Origin: Saxidomus purpurata
Lineage: Eukaryota; Mollusca; Bivalvia; Venerida; Veneridae
Reading direction: 5' to 3'
NCBI GenBank assembly: GCA_022818135.1
Contig: JAFMSR010000015.1
Span: 31,045,929 to 31,109,928 of the forward strand
Length of the DNA: 64,000 bases
Below, one piece after another: positions 1 through 9,846 of the stretch (positions are counted from its first letter, which is position 1; each line of letters opens with the position of its first letter). Both the position numbers and the translations under genes were made by a program. Below the pieces are notes generated by a model, which worked only from the letters and a program-made list of their open reading frames with translations, was not told where the DNA came from and searched no databases.

Positions 1-452
1 CTCTATACATTTGTATTGATTGTGATAAAATGATGCATTTTTCATCATACTGGTTTTTCTTTGAAATTGTATTTATTTAGCATTTTCGTACGTTCATTGA
101 ACACATAATCTGTTTCGAGAATATGATCTGCTAGATATAGGGAGTGCCTCTTTAACCTAAAAGTTTCAGGTACATATTCCCAGTCATTATCGATAAAATT
201 AGCGGTTTAAAGTATACTGCAGTACCGTAAACCATTCAATAATACATGAAGAGTTGTTGTTGTACTATAAAAGGATAGATGCGATTTATAACAGAAAGCC
301 TCTATATTGATTAATTGTGGTAAAATTAAGCATTTTTCGCCATAGGTTCTTCTTTGAAATTGTATTTATTTATCATTTTACGTTCATAGAACACATAATC
401 TATGTTTTGAGAATAAAATCTGCTAGATGTAGGGAGTGCCTCTTTAAGTTAT
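1..452. repeat. Two-copy direct duplication, spacing ~293 bp
   Basis: Bases 1-160 and about 294-452 are diverged direct copies. Shared blocks include TTCTTTGAAATTGTATTTAT and AGGGAGTGCCTCTTTA, both offset by about 292-293 bases. The copies differ by small indels, so the duplication is not recent. No coding signal is seen. Confidence 0.7.
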
Positions 453-774
453 ATTACTTCAAAAGTATCTATCATCTATATTTTGGAGGTTATTTAGTTC
501 GACATCAGTTGAAGGATGTGTCCCTTTAAGTCAGTATTCATTGACTGCATCTATGGAAGATGTGTATGAAATGTTTTTGCTATGCTGCCATTCACAACAT
601 ATCTGTAAATTTAAAATTATTATTATTAAAATGGACAAGAGCTGCCAGTGTCTACACATCGATTGCCCATTCAAAATGAGCGGCAGTTACACATATTGAA
701 GTACACAAGGTTACAACTTAAACTGCAGCTACGCGAGACGTTCTTCATGCCTGTGGTGTACATGTCTCATTGTA

Positions 775-838
775 CACCTGCAGACTATGCATGGTATAGT
801 ATGCAGACATGTAGAGTATGCATGGTATAGGCTGCAGA
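775..838. repeat. Short imperfect tandem repeat
   Basis: The phrase ATGCATGGTATAG occurs twice, bracketed by two copies of CTGCAGACTA, giving a short imperfect tandem or palindromic array. No function is suggested. Confidence 0.4.
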
Positions 839-926
839 CTATTTTCTTTACAACTATCTGTTCTGTTAGAAATATGGTATGGTAAGTGTTTATTAGTTTA
901 CATTTATTAATGCCCTTGTCTGAACC

Positions 927-984
927 CAGACGTTTCAGCCACACGACATTTCGGCCTCACTTTATGTCCATTTCGGCCCCAGGA
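927..984 (+). mobile_element. Solo terminus of TTTCGGCC-type DNA element
   Basis: This segment starts CAGACGTTTC and carries CATTTCGGCCTCACTTTA and CATTTCGGCCCCA. It matches the left end of the 1.8-kb element at 58942-60770 almost base for base over about 55 bp. The rest of the element is absent, so this is a truncated or solo end. Confidence 0.6.
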
Positions 985-2082
985 TACATATAAGAGTATA
1001 TTTTATTCTTTACATGAAAATAATTTTTTGTTTAACGGAATAATGTAATCTTAATGTCTAATTCCCATTGTCAATGTCGTAAAATACACGATATCGGTAA
1101 CAGTTCAGTTGTAGATTTCATGGCATAAGAGACAGTAAATGTAATAGGTTCTTTTATTTTGTTAGTTGACCATAACTAGAATGCGGAATAAGTACACAAA
1201 GATGTGTCACAGCAGATGTGTGTGGAGGATGTTCCATAAACACGGTACTGTACAGCTGTATGTATGTCAACATGTCTGTGTAACTTTTTTTGTATTAGGA
1301 CAAAATAGCTAAAGAATAAAAAAGTCTAAGGTATGATACTAACCATTTATTTACGTGCATGGAAATTATTCCACACTGGCACACATTAAGTATTAAAGTG
1401 TTATAATACAAATAGAATCTACATAAACACATGACAGATAATTTGTTAATGAATTATTAGCAGTAAAACAATAATAATTATCAATAAAAAATTATTAATA
1501 TACAAATTATTAAATTTAAATTTATTATTTTGCAATACATAGATCACAATTAACATTTTCATAAATAAGCACTATAAAGCAATATTAACAATAAAAATAA
1601 TGTAAATATTTAAATGAAAGACTTTAATTGCATAGTTAAAAATAAGGTGTTCAATAAAGCACTCTAAAACAGGCTATACTTATTTTAAAGAAGTAAACAT
1701 AACTAAAAGCTGGCATTATTTCTAATGGGGTCCAGGTATTTCCAATACATGTTGATTATGAAATTGTATCCATTCTGGCAGTGCAAGTTTAATAAACAAT
1801 GATTTGGAGTACTAATACGCAGTTAGTAGCCACGAAGTCAGGAAAACTCAGTCTTTACAATTAGTTTGTAATTTATTTTACTGTCTGTATTTCTACTACA
1901 CAATATAAACTGTCAGCATAACAATTAAAAAATATAAATAACAAACTTGGCAAAAAAATCAGCGGTACATTTTTCAACACAAGAATTGGTTTTAATTAAT
2001 TTAAGTTGCTTAAAATTGTATAGTGTTTGTTTTAAAACAGTACCCATACACATATTAAACAAGTGACAGGAAATTGTCACAA
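985..2082. other. AT-rich intergenic DNA, no gene seen
   Basis: Very AT-rich stretch with no exon-like open frame, no recognisable RNA and no clear repeat structure beyond short A/T runs. Confidence 0.5.
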
Positions 2083-2395
2083 AACCAGGTTTTCATTTTC
2101 CAGTCTGCTGGCCGAGCGCAAATGTGTTTTAAAGTCAGTAGATATACATAATGTGAAAAAGAAACAAAGGTCTTCTTCTATATATTACATGTGTAAAAAA
2201 AGCAAAGGGCCATAATTCAGGCAAAATTGATCCAAACACAAAACTCAGACAATATGCACGAGGGCACTTGATGACAACAGTTGTGTGAGAGTTTGGTTTA
2301 AATATCTTGAGAAATGTAGGAGGAAGTGGGCACGTGACAGTATTCTTCTATATATAACATATGTGGAAAAAAAGCAAAGGGCCATAATTCAGGCA

Positions 2396-2435
<40 letters not shown>

Positions 2436-3313
2436 TGCTCTGTGTGGGGTTTGAACCGCTGGTCTCATGAGAAATTTTGTCATCTTACTGTAATAGAATA
2501 CTCCAAAGTATACAGGACTGGTAATCTATTCTAAAAATAGACAGTAATAACAGAGTATTCTCCCTTTTATAATAACAGAGTATTCTCCCATTTATATATA
2601 CTTAAATAAGGAGACACAAAATTGCTAACGGACAGACGGACGGACGACCAGGGGCAGAACATTATATATTCAAAATTCTTTAGTTCACAATTATAGTTCT
2701 GTGAAAGTTTGGTTGAAATCCCTTGAGAAATGTAGGAGTTGCACACAGAAGAGTATTTCTCTATATATATTACATTATGTGGAAAAAAACAAACGCCCAT
2801 AATTCTGTCAAAAATGATCAAATGACAAAACCCCGACAATATGCGCCAGGGCACTTGGTGACAACAATTCTGTGAAAGTTTGGTTGAAATCCCTTGAGAA
2901 GTGTAGAAGGAGTTGCGCACAGAAGAATTACATGTGAAAAAAAACAAAGGGCCATAATTCTGTCAAAAATGACCAAATCACAAAACCTGGAAAATATGCG
3001 CCAGGGCACTTCATGACAATACTTCTGTGAAAGTTTGGTTGAAATCCGTTGAGAAATGTAGGAGGAGTTGCGCACAGAAGAATTATATGTGAAAAAAAAC
3101 AAAGGGCCATAACTCTGTCAAAAATGACCAAATCACAAAACCCCGACAATATGCGCCAGGGCACTTCATGACAATACTTCTGTGAAAGTTTGGTTGAAAT
3201 CCGTTGAGAAATGTAGGAGGACTTGCGCACAGAAGAAATTGTTTACGCCCGCCCACCGCCCGCCGACATACCCCAATCTAATAACCAGGATTTTTCCTTC
3301 GGAAAACCTGGTT
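2083..3313 (+). mobile_element. Pearl/HINE-like element A (155-bp core repeats, 3' hairpin)
   Basis: The element has a short 5' head with AACCAGGTTTTC at 2083-2094. About five diverged copies of a ~155-bp core repeat follow; each contains a form of CAAAGGGCCATAA and GTGAAAGTTTGGTTGAAATC. A C-rich stretch comes next, then a terminal hairpin at 3283-3313 (AACCAGG...CCTGGTT with an inner TTTTTCC/GGAAAA stem). One core unit is interrupted near 2402-2690, including a ~30-nt poly-A. The head motif reappears as the 5' arm of the hairpin. This layout matches non-autonomous Helentron-associated 'pearl' elements described in bivalves. The open frames on both strands here are repeat shadows. Confidence 0.65.
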
Positions 3314-3383
3314 AACAATGCAATAAAACGTGTGCATGATATAACAAGTTTCCAATGGCAAGCTGACTATTATACTATATATA

Positions 3384-3824
3384 AAAGAGGGCAAAGATGG
3401 CCCTGTATCGCTCACCTTGGTATAAGTCCACTTGCCACTTTGATAGGCCTACTTTGTTGGTGTCGCTCCAACAAAGCCGAGGGCTAAAAAAAGTGTGGAG
3501 TGCTACCTTAGCCTATGTAAAACTAAGTGACCACCTGCGCGGGGTCAATTTTGATCCAGGGGTCATAATTTGAACAATCTTGGTAGAGGTCCACTAGACA
3601 ATGCTACATGCCATATCTAAGCTCTAGGTTTTGTGGTTTCAGAGAAGATTTTTAAAGTTTTTCCTATTTGTTGCCATAGCAACCAGAGTTCTGCATTGAA
3701 TGGTGCAAGTAACATCCCTGCAAAGTTTCATCAACATTGGCCCAGTGGTTTCAGAGATGTCGACACTTGACAGAATGTGATCCTAATAGCTCACTCTGGC
3801 ACTTTGTGCCAGGTGAGCTAAAAA
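3384..3824 (+). mobile_element. Pearl/HINE-like element E, short copy
   Basis: The 5' head ATCGCTCACC is followed by about 1.5 core units (TAAAACTAAGTGACCACCTG, TTGGTAGAGGTCCACTAGAC) and a 3' hairpin at 3789-3818, GCTCAC-TCTGGCAC-TTT-GTGCCAG-GTGAGC. It is the same family as the element at 50541-51407 and lies only ~70 bp after element A. Confidence 0.65.
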
Positions 3825-3909
3825 GGAAGGGGATAAAAAATGAAAATCAACATTTTCTCGAATTTCGCTTCAGAATAATAGTTTCTGTCAAGAGAATGAG
3901 GCTCATATC

Positions 3910-3978
3910 GAAATATCTGTCACCGAGGGTAACTGTTTACGTAAACAGTAAACAGTTACCCGAGGTGATGGATATTTC
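3910..3978. repeat. Near-perfect palindrome with GGGTAACTG core
   Basis: A 69-bp inverted repeat in which GAAATATC.GTCACC.AGGGTAACTGTTTA pairs with its reverse complement across a ~9-nt loop. The CACCGAGGGTAACTGTTT arm recurs at about 46487, and a related CGAGGGTAACTG is at 28488. Confidence 0.7.
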
Positions 3979-4636
3979 CATCTCAGCTAAGTGTCTCATG
4001 ATGGAAACTTTTTCTTGCATACTGTTGTGCACTTTAAAGAAGATTTCTAAATGCAAACTTATCAAAATGATGAATTATCATGAAAAACTAAAGATTTTCG
4101 ACGTTGTGTTTAGAAAAGTGTCGTCACAATGTTTATAACGTTATCATAAGTAATTCACAAGAGTTGTCTGGCATAGGAGGGGTGCCAGACTGGTTTTTCT
4201 GGAATGGCCAAAATCACAAGAAATGTCGATCTGTTATGCAAAAATTTCTATAGATAGAAAGATAATGTTCTAAGAAAATGAATACCAACAACACCATGTT
4301 TAATTCAAAAATAAAATTTCTACAGACATTTTTCGATTTTATGTGATGTGCTGTTTACTTGTAGTCCTAGAAATTTTAATGAAACGCACCCTGAAGGCTG
4401 AAATAGCTATCGAAAATTTGATTTATAGTGTAGTGTGTTAGAAATCCACAATAGCCTAGATCTTTTTTCATAAATCTCACTTAATGTCTTAAGTGGGTGG
4501 GGCCTAATAACACTGTCCTGTGATATCAGACGTCGCAATATCAACAAATATCAGACTGGTGTTATCGGGACGTCATCATGGCAGTTGCATAATAAAACTG
4601 GGCATCAGTACAACAAATAATTGTTTATTAGAGTAT

Positions 4637-4866
4637 TCATTCCTCCTGTAGTGCAGGAACATCTACGTTATCTTGTAACATTTTTTGTATTGTATGAATT
4701 TGTTTGGCAACAATATTCGTTTGCCTTTCAGTTATTTCTTGTCCATAAATTCTAATGCTAACATCTACAGAGCTCCCCATTATTGTTGGTGGCACTGTGA
4801 CCTGGAGAGCACTGTTAATATGTTCCAGCAAGTTCTTGTTTACATATTTATCTCCCGTCTGCTTAT
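4637..4866 (-). CDS. Terminal coding exon of an unidentified minus-strand gene
   Basis: A good acceptor (TTTTCTATTACAG) opens a 230-nt exon that reads about 76 residues to a TGA at 4637-4639, ending VDVPALQEE. The frame has a compact, non-repetitive composition (KQTGDKYVNKNLLEHINSAL, then a hydrophobic/Ile-rich stretch ending IVAKQIHTIQKML). I do not recognise the family. It needs one nucleotide from the preceding exon. The exon at 7785-7920 joins in phase only if an alternative donor (TTT/GTATAA) or an intervening exon is used. It could be the 3' end of a separate gene, or a divergent tail of the RSF1-related locus upstream. Confidence 0.45.
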
Positions 4867-4899
4867 CTGTAATAGAAAACAATTTGTGTGACATAGTTA

Positions 4900-6530
4900 T
4901 TGTTTTAAAATTAATATTGTTTTCTTATTTACATGCTGTTAACAAAAGTTGGTGCTATAAGGTGTGGGTACCAGTCCTCTTTTTATCCTTTTTGATATTT
5001 TTCTTCATCATGACATCTTATAATGCCTGTTTAGTTGACATAAGCAATAAATAATGTAAACTATAGAATTATAAACACATAGATTGACTACACATTACAC
5101 ACACATACCGGTAGTTATATAATGCTTAATAGTATCTATCGCTTATGTCAAACTTCTAAAGAGTTGTATAAAAGTTTTCCAAATTATGTAATTGTATGTA
5201 CAAAAGGTGAATGATTTAAATTTTTAAATAATGATTTTAAAGAGTAACGCCAATTTAGTTCTGACTATTCTTAATTAAATGAATTTTTGTGATTTATGTA
5301 ATATCTTTGAATGATTATAACATCTTAATTTTTTTCTGTTTTTAACATTGTACTTCATGACTTATGCTTGCTTCATGTGCTTTATGATTTATGCATACTA
5401 ATTTTCATGACTATGCTGTATGCTGTGTGAGGAAGTTGCTAATCAGGTCTCCTCAAATTTGATTTGTCATAAAGCTCCAGCAGATTAAACTTGCCCATTT
5501 GTAGTAACGCATGCACAATCAAACGATTTTCTCTTTTCTGTAACACAATTGAGATCATAAATGTGAACAGTTCCTGAAATCTGTCCGTATATGCATCACC
5601 TTAATTGTTTAGTTTGTTGCTTGTGGCATTATGCATCGTTACAACTATGTTTCTCATGCAGAATTTGCAGGTAATATCAATAAGCTGACTTATGCGTGAT
5701 TTTTATGAAAAAATTACTTTCAATCAGGCGTCCTAGAAAATTTGTGTGATAGTTGACAAATCTTTTTGAAATTTTGTCTTGCCAAATTTTCTAATGCGAA
5801 GACTCTTTGTTAATATCAATTATTTATTTTGTTCACAAATGAGGTTTCAAAGGGACAATTTCACAAGAGAGAGTTCCCTAAACTGTGTCAGACTTATCTG
5901 GTTGCTTCCCCTTTTTTATTTGGTTGTTTTTTTTCCATAGAATTATACAATGAACATACAAAATAACTAGTACCCGTATTTTTCCAGACTAATAACAAAA
6001 CACTAACAAAGTTCCATGCTCGTGCATTATGAATAACTTATGCAAATGAACCACCATATTAAAATAATGGTAAACGCGCTGTTGTTTGGTGGAAATCATT
6101 TGGATGCGTAAAATTAAATCACTTGTGCTATGCACTCATGATGAAATTACTATGCATCCAAATTCCTGACTATATTTTATTCAACGATAAGATACAGGGA
6201 GGCATTTATTATTTCTTAAATAAAATAAATATGATAAATTTACCGATGACTAATAGTTTACGAGCGTTATAAAGTTCAGAAATTCATTAGTGCAACTGAG
6301 ATTCTGTCGCCGGATAGCGGCTGAAGACGACTTTTTAAACTGACCTTGAATTATTTTTTTTGAACACACACAATTTTTTTATATACTTTATGAAACTTCC
6401 AGGTTTATGATGTGTCCATTTCTTATTTTAAGTGTCTGGGAAGTTAAATTTGTTTGTTTAGAAAAAAAAGTGTACTGTCATTCCCAAACAAATGACTGTT
6501 TTGGTAAACTACGTTTTTATACGTCTACAT
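4900..6530. other. AT-rich non-coding stretch
   Basis: No exon-like frame with splice signals, RNA gene or structured repeat could be supported here; the sequence is AT-rich and apparently unique. Confidence 0.4.
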
Positions 6531-6538
6531 AACAGAAA

Positions 6539-6609
6539 TCCTCAATAGTGCTATGCTAAGTATCCTCGCTTGTCATGAGGGAGATCAGAGTTCGATTCCC
6601 CGTCGGAGA
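6539..6609 (+). tRNA. tRNA-Asp(GTC)-like pseudogene
   Basis: A 71-nt stretch aligns with metazoan tRNA-Asp: AAGTATCCTCGCTTGTCATG supplies the anticodon arm with GTC in the anticodon position, and GTTCGATTCCCCGTCGG supplies the B box and 3' acceptor side. The acceptor stem has at least two mismatches, the T stem is disrupted (CAGAG against CCCCG) and the D arm is degenerate, so it is probably a pseudogene. Confidence 0.5.
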
Positions 6610-6661
6610 TTTTTGTTCCCTTCTTTTATTCCAAATTCATATAGCCTACATCCAATGAATA

Positions 6662-6870
6662 TACAGTAGAAACTCACTAAACCGGAACTCCACTAAACCG
6701 GAATCCTCGGGATACCGGACTTTTTTCAGAGTCCCGTTTTTTCCCCTTCTATTTTCAATGTAAAAAAATCCCCACAAAACCAGAACCCCGGAATTCCAGA
6801 TACCGGACAAAAAAATCGAGAAAATTTGTTACTTGTCAACGTAATTTTACCTCACAAAACGGGACATATA
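6662..6870 (+). mobile_element. Pogo/Tigger-like transposon terminus
   Basis: The sequence begins TACAGTAGAAACTCACTAAA and continues with iterated CTAAACCGGAA and GATACCGGAC motifs, the typical end of pogo/Tigger-type elements. A possible opposite end (reverse complement TACAGTAAAACTTTGTTAAG) lies near 9235-9262, which would make a ~2.6-kb element with nested insertions; that pairing is inference. Confidence 0.45.
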
Positions 6871-7354
6871 TTTGTTCCAACATGTCAAAATGATTTTGTT
6901 TTGACAGCCGGTGCGTTGTAAAATATTGCACCTGTGATGTTGTGTTTGATGTCGGGGAGATAACTCGCTAATCGATAATGATGATTGCGCTGTGGATTGA
7001 CTGCCGCACAATAATCAAACTTGTGAAAAGAAAAATGATTGAAACATTAATTTGTTTGTTGCAGAAAATGAAGAACTAGAAATGGTTATTAAGTGATCAT
7101 TTTGAAGGGTTGTTTTATCTAAAGATTTCTAAGATGGAATCAAATTAGAGCGGTGCGTTAATTAAACTTAACAAGCATTTAATCACAGATAATCAGATAA
7201 TTTGTTTGTTTGTTACTCAAATCAAGAACTTTGATTGGTGATGAAGTGGCCATTTTCGCAAGTTGATTAATGAATATATATTCTATGCATTATTTCAAGT
7301 TACTTGAACCATTGTTGATGTAAAATAAGTGTTATCTTTATGTGTTTTCATTTT

Positions 7355-7620
7355 ATATAGGAAAAACTTCTAAAAAATTCTTCTCTGAAACCATAAGGCC
7401 TAGAGCCTAGATATTTGGCATGTAGCATTTTGTAGTGGAGTCCCAGGACCTCTACCAAGATTTTTCAAATTATGACCCCTGGGTCTAAATGGTCACTTAG
7501 TTTTGCATAGGCTTATATAGGAAAAACTTTATATTAATTAAGCCTATGCAAAACTAAGTGACCACCTGCGCCGGGTCAATTTTGACCCGCAGGTCATAAT
7601 TTGAACGATCTTGGTAGAGA
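7355..7620. repeat. Inverted pair of element D/E core repeats
   Basis: Reverse-complement core repeat (7360-7510) faces a forward core fragment (7540-7620) across a short spacer: TTAGTTTTGCATAGGCTTA and TAAGCCTATGCAAAACTAA are the facing edges. This makes a foldback of the core used by the elements at 3384 and 50541. Confidence 0.6.
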
Positions 7621-7784
7621 TTAAGAACTGATACTTCGCTCTCACAGTAAAAATGAAAGCAAGATTGTTTACACATTTCAAAAACGAAAGTGTGAGAATG
7701 TGTTCTTTATGACGAACCAATTCATCGGGATTTGTTATTAAACAAAAATGTTTGACTTATATTTTACTTCATGATTATACAAAC

Positions 7785-7920
7785 CTTGATGGTAAAAGAA
7801 TAACCATTAGATGACACAAGTTTCTTCTTCAAACGGATGGTGTACTCTTCAATGACATCATAAGTAACAACCTCGTCATCTTCTACAACAGAGTCGGTAA
7901 GAGCAGCCTCTCCAAGTGAC
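7785..7920 (-). CDS. Internal coding exon of an unidentified minus-strand gene
   Basis: A 136-nt exon bounded by acceptor TTTGTGTTACACAG and donor AAG/GTTTGT. It reads an acidic then basic peptide including DSVVEDDEVVTYDVIEEYTI and RLKKKLVSSNGYSFTIK. Composition and splice signals look genuine, but I do not recognise the protein. It lies between two other orphan minus-strand exons (9615-9757 and 4637-4866) and may belong to the same gene. The exact donor is uncertain. Confidence 0.45.
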
Positions 7921-8089
7921 CTGTGTAACACAAAGTATAAGCTAAAATAAGATATACACAAGAAAATGCAGCAGGTTTAAACGGCGCCTGTAGAAATTGT
8001 AGAATTAAAAACAAACAGATGAGGGAGGCACTGCCACCAAAGCAGGTTTAAATGGTGCGTATAGAAAATGTAGAATAAAAAAAAAACAG

Positions 8090-8765
8090 TCACCTTGACT
8101 CTCCCCTCTGCAAAGAAATTGTTTTTTTTTGCTGAAACAATTTAAAAATTGAAAAAAAAATCTTAAATTTTATTTGGTAACAATGACCTTGACCCCCCCA
8201 TTTTTGTTTTTGCTTAAAAATATTTAAAAACTTTTTAAAAAATATACTTTTAGCAACAGTGACCTTGACCCTAGTGACCTTGGCCTCAAAATTTTTTTTG
8301 GCTTAAAACACTCTAAAACACTAAAAACTAAAAAAAAAATTAAAAAATCTAATTTTTAGTAACAGTGACCTTGACTCCAAATTTTTTTTCTTCTAAAACA
8401 CTAGAAACTAAAAAAAAAGAAAAATCATTTTTCTATTTTTAGTAACAGTGACCTTGACCCTAGTGACCCAATATGCAATCCTAAGCTTTGTCTCCATGCA
8501 AGCTATCTACATGTACAGACCAAGTTTCGTTCTAAATTGTCACTCCTATCTTGAGTTATTGAGGGGAAACCATTTTTTCTATTTTTAGTGACAGTGACCT
8601 TGACCCTAGTGACCCCTAGAGATGGGTCTTTTGCATTAAAAAATACACAAAATTTGTCTAATATACATTTTATCATTCTAGTGAAGTTTCAAGTAAATTC
8701 TTACAGTAGTTTTCAAAATAATGAAAAAAGACTAAAGGTAGCGTTAAAGTTCTCTTTAAGTGTAT
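8090..8765. repeat. Degenerate tandem array with GTGACCTTGACC motif
   Basis: At least five spaced copies of a unit containing AGTAACAGTGACCTTGACCC separated by poly-A-rich segments. The right edge (8640-8755) has an inverted counterpart at 63190-63310. It resembles the core of other pearl-type arrays in this window. Confidence 0.55.
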
Positions 8766-8774
8766 AGCTTAAAA

Positions 8775-9203
8775 TAGGGATGTAATCGATTCAAACCATA
8801 TCGATATATCAACAATCTAAAACTTTCGATTTGATATCGTTTGCCGTTTTGAAAAATCGTATCGAATAATAATGTTTTACAGTGCGATGATCTACAGTTT
8901 CACGTTCGAAAATTTCATCAAAACTGAACCGAAATATAAACAATCACTCTACCGAGAGTTCCGTATTTTTCTAACGAATGCTAATTTAATTAAATCTGGT
9001 CTCATAGGCAAAATATTTCAGCACTGCAAGGGTTGATATATATTAAAGACCAGAACCATTTGTTTATAGTACAATTAAGTCAAGAGATTTGGTAGATTAC
9101 GTAGTCAGTGACTTTTTTACGCCCGTGTATCGATATATCGCTGTATCGTCGGTATTTCTAAATCAATATATCGATACAAAAATTTCAATCAATGACATCC
9201 CTA
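8775..9203. mobile_element. Non-autonomous hAT element with 8-bp TSD
   Basis: Termini TAGGGATG and CATCCCTA are inverted, with inner similarity (TAGGGATGTAATCGATT against TAGGGATGTCATTGATT), and an identical 8-bp duplication GCTTAAAA flanks both ends (8767-8774 and 9204-9211). This is the hAT signature. The 429-bp interior has no transposase but is rich in ATCGATATATCGAT-like palindromes near both ends. Confidence 0.8.
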
Positions 9204-9330
9204 GCTTAAAATGACCGGGACTGACGGGTTCTCAATGATTGACTTAACAAAGTTTTACTGTATGATAATTTCTATCGTTCTAGGAGTTTACATCATTGAT
9301 TTATGCTTTATTTATAATTATAATGGTCAC

Positions 9331-9602
9331 TCTTCTTTGGTCTAGTGGTTAAGGCATTCACCTTGGGAGCGGGAGGTTGAAGGCTCGAATCCAAGCAGGG
9401 GTCTGTTCTGACATGGCCGGTTGGTGAGCCACCAGTTTGTTAGATAATGGTTACCGTATGCCTACCTGCCTGGTGCCGGGCATTTAAAGGATAGGATTCA
9501 GGAGGTAAATGCGCTCAAAAAGAAGGGGTCTCATAAGTCAGAAATGGCTGGCTCTTTACGCAGGGGTGAACACTATAATAAACAAACGCTTTACCTTTAC
9601 AT
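9331..9602 (+). mobile_element. tRNA-derived SINE
   Basis: Pol III A box (TGGTCTAGTGGTTAAGGCA) and B box (AGGCTCGAATCC) lie at the expected spacing, followed by a body with GGCCGGTTGGTGAGCC and GTTAGATAATGG. A decayed relative is at 30385-30545. Confidence 0.7.
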
Positions 9603-9614
9603 TTATAATATTGA

Positions 9615-9757
9615 TTAAATATAATAGTCTAAAATAATGATAGTGTCTTCAAGACCATCAGCTTTACTGTCGGCAGGCTCATCAGCTTGAGGTAGGTCAC
9701 CCGTAGAAGTTAACGCGGAGGCACTTAAATCCAGGTTCAAAGAAACATCACTGACGA
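9615..9757 (-). CDS. Orphan coding exon, unidentified minus-strand gene
   Basis: Acceptor GTATTTTGCAG opens a frame of about 47 residues (DVSLNLDLSASALTSTGDL, then QADEPADSKADGLEDTIII) that runs to a TAA at 9615. It is acidic and Ser/Thr-rich. It needs one nucleotide from the previous exon. Either it is a terminal exon, or an internal donor (for example at GG/GTGACC) is used. The family is not recognised. Confidence 0.35.
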
Positions 9758-9846
9758 CTGCAAAATACAAACAGGCACATGCATGCATTATAAAGGAAAC
9801 AGTATCCATCTATGCTAGCCTACATGTATATAATTATGTTAAGATT

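Noticed and set aside
2567..3487. Overlapping open frames on both strands
   Set aside because: They are translations of the 155-bp core repeats of element A (the same peptide recurs at fixed spacing).
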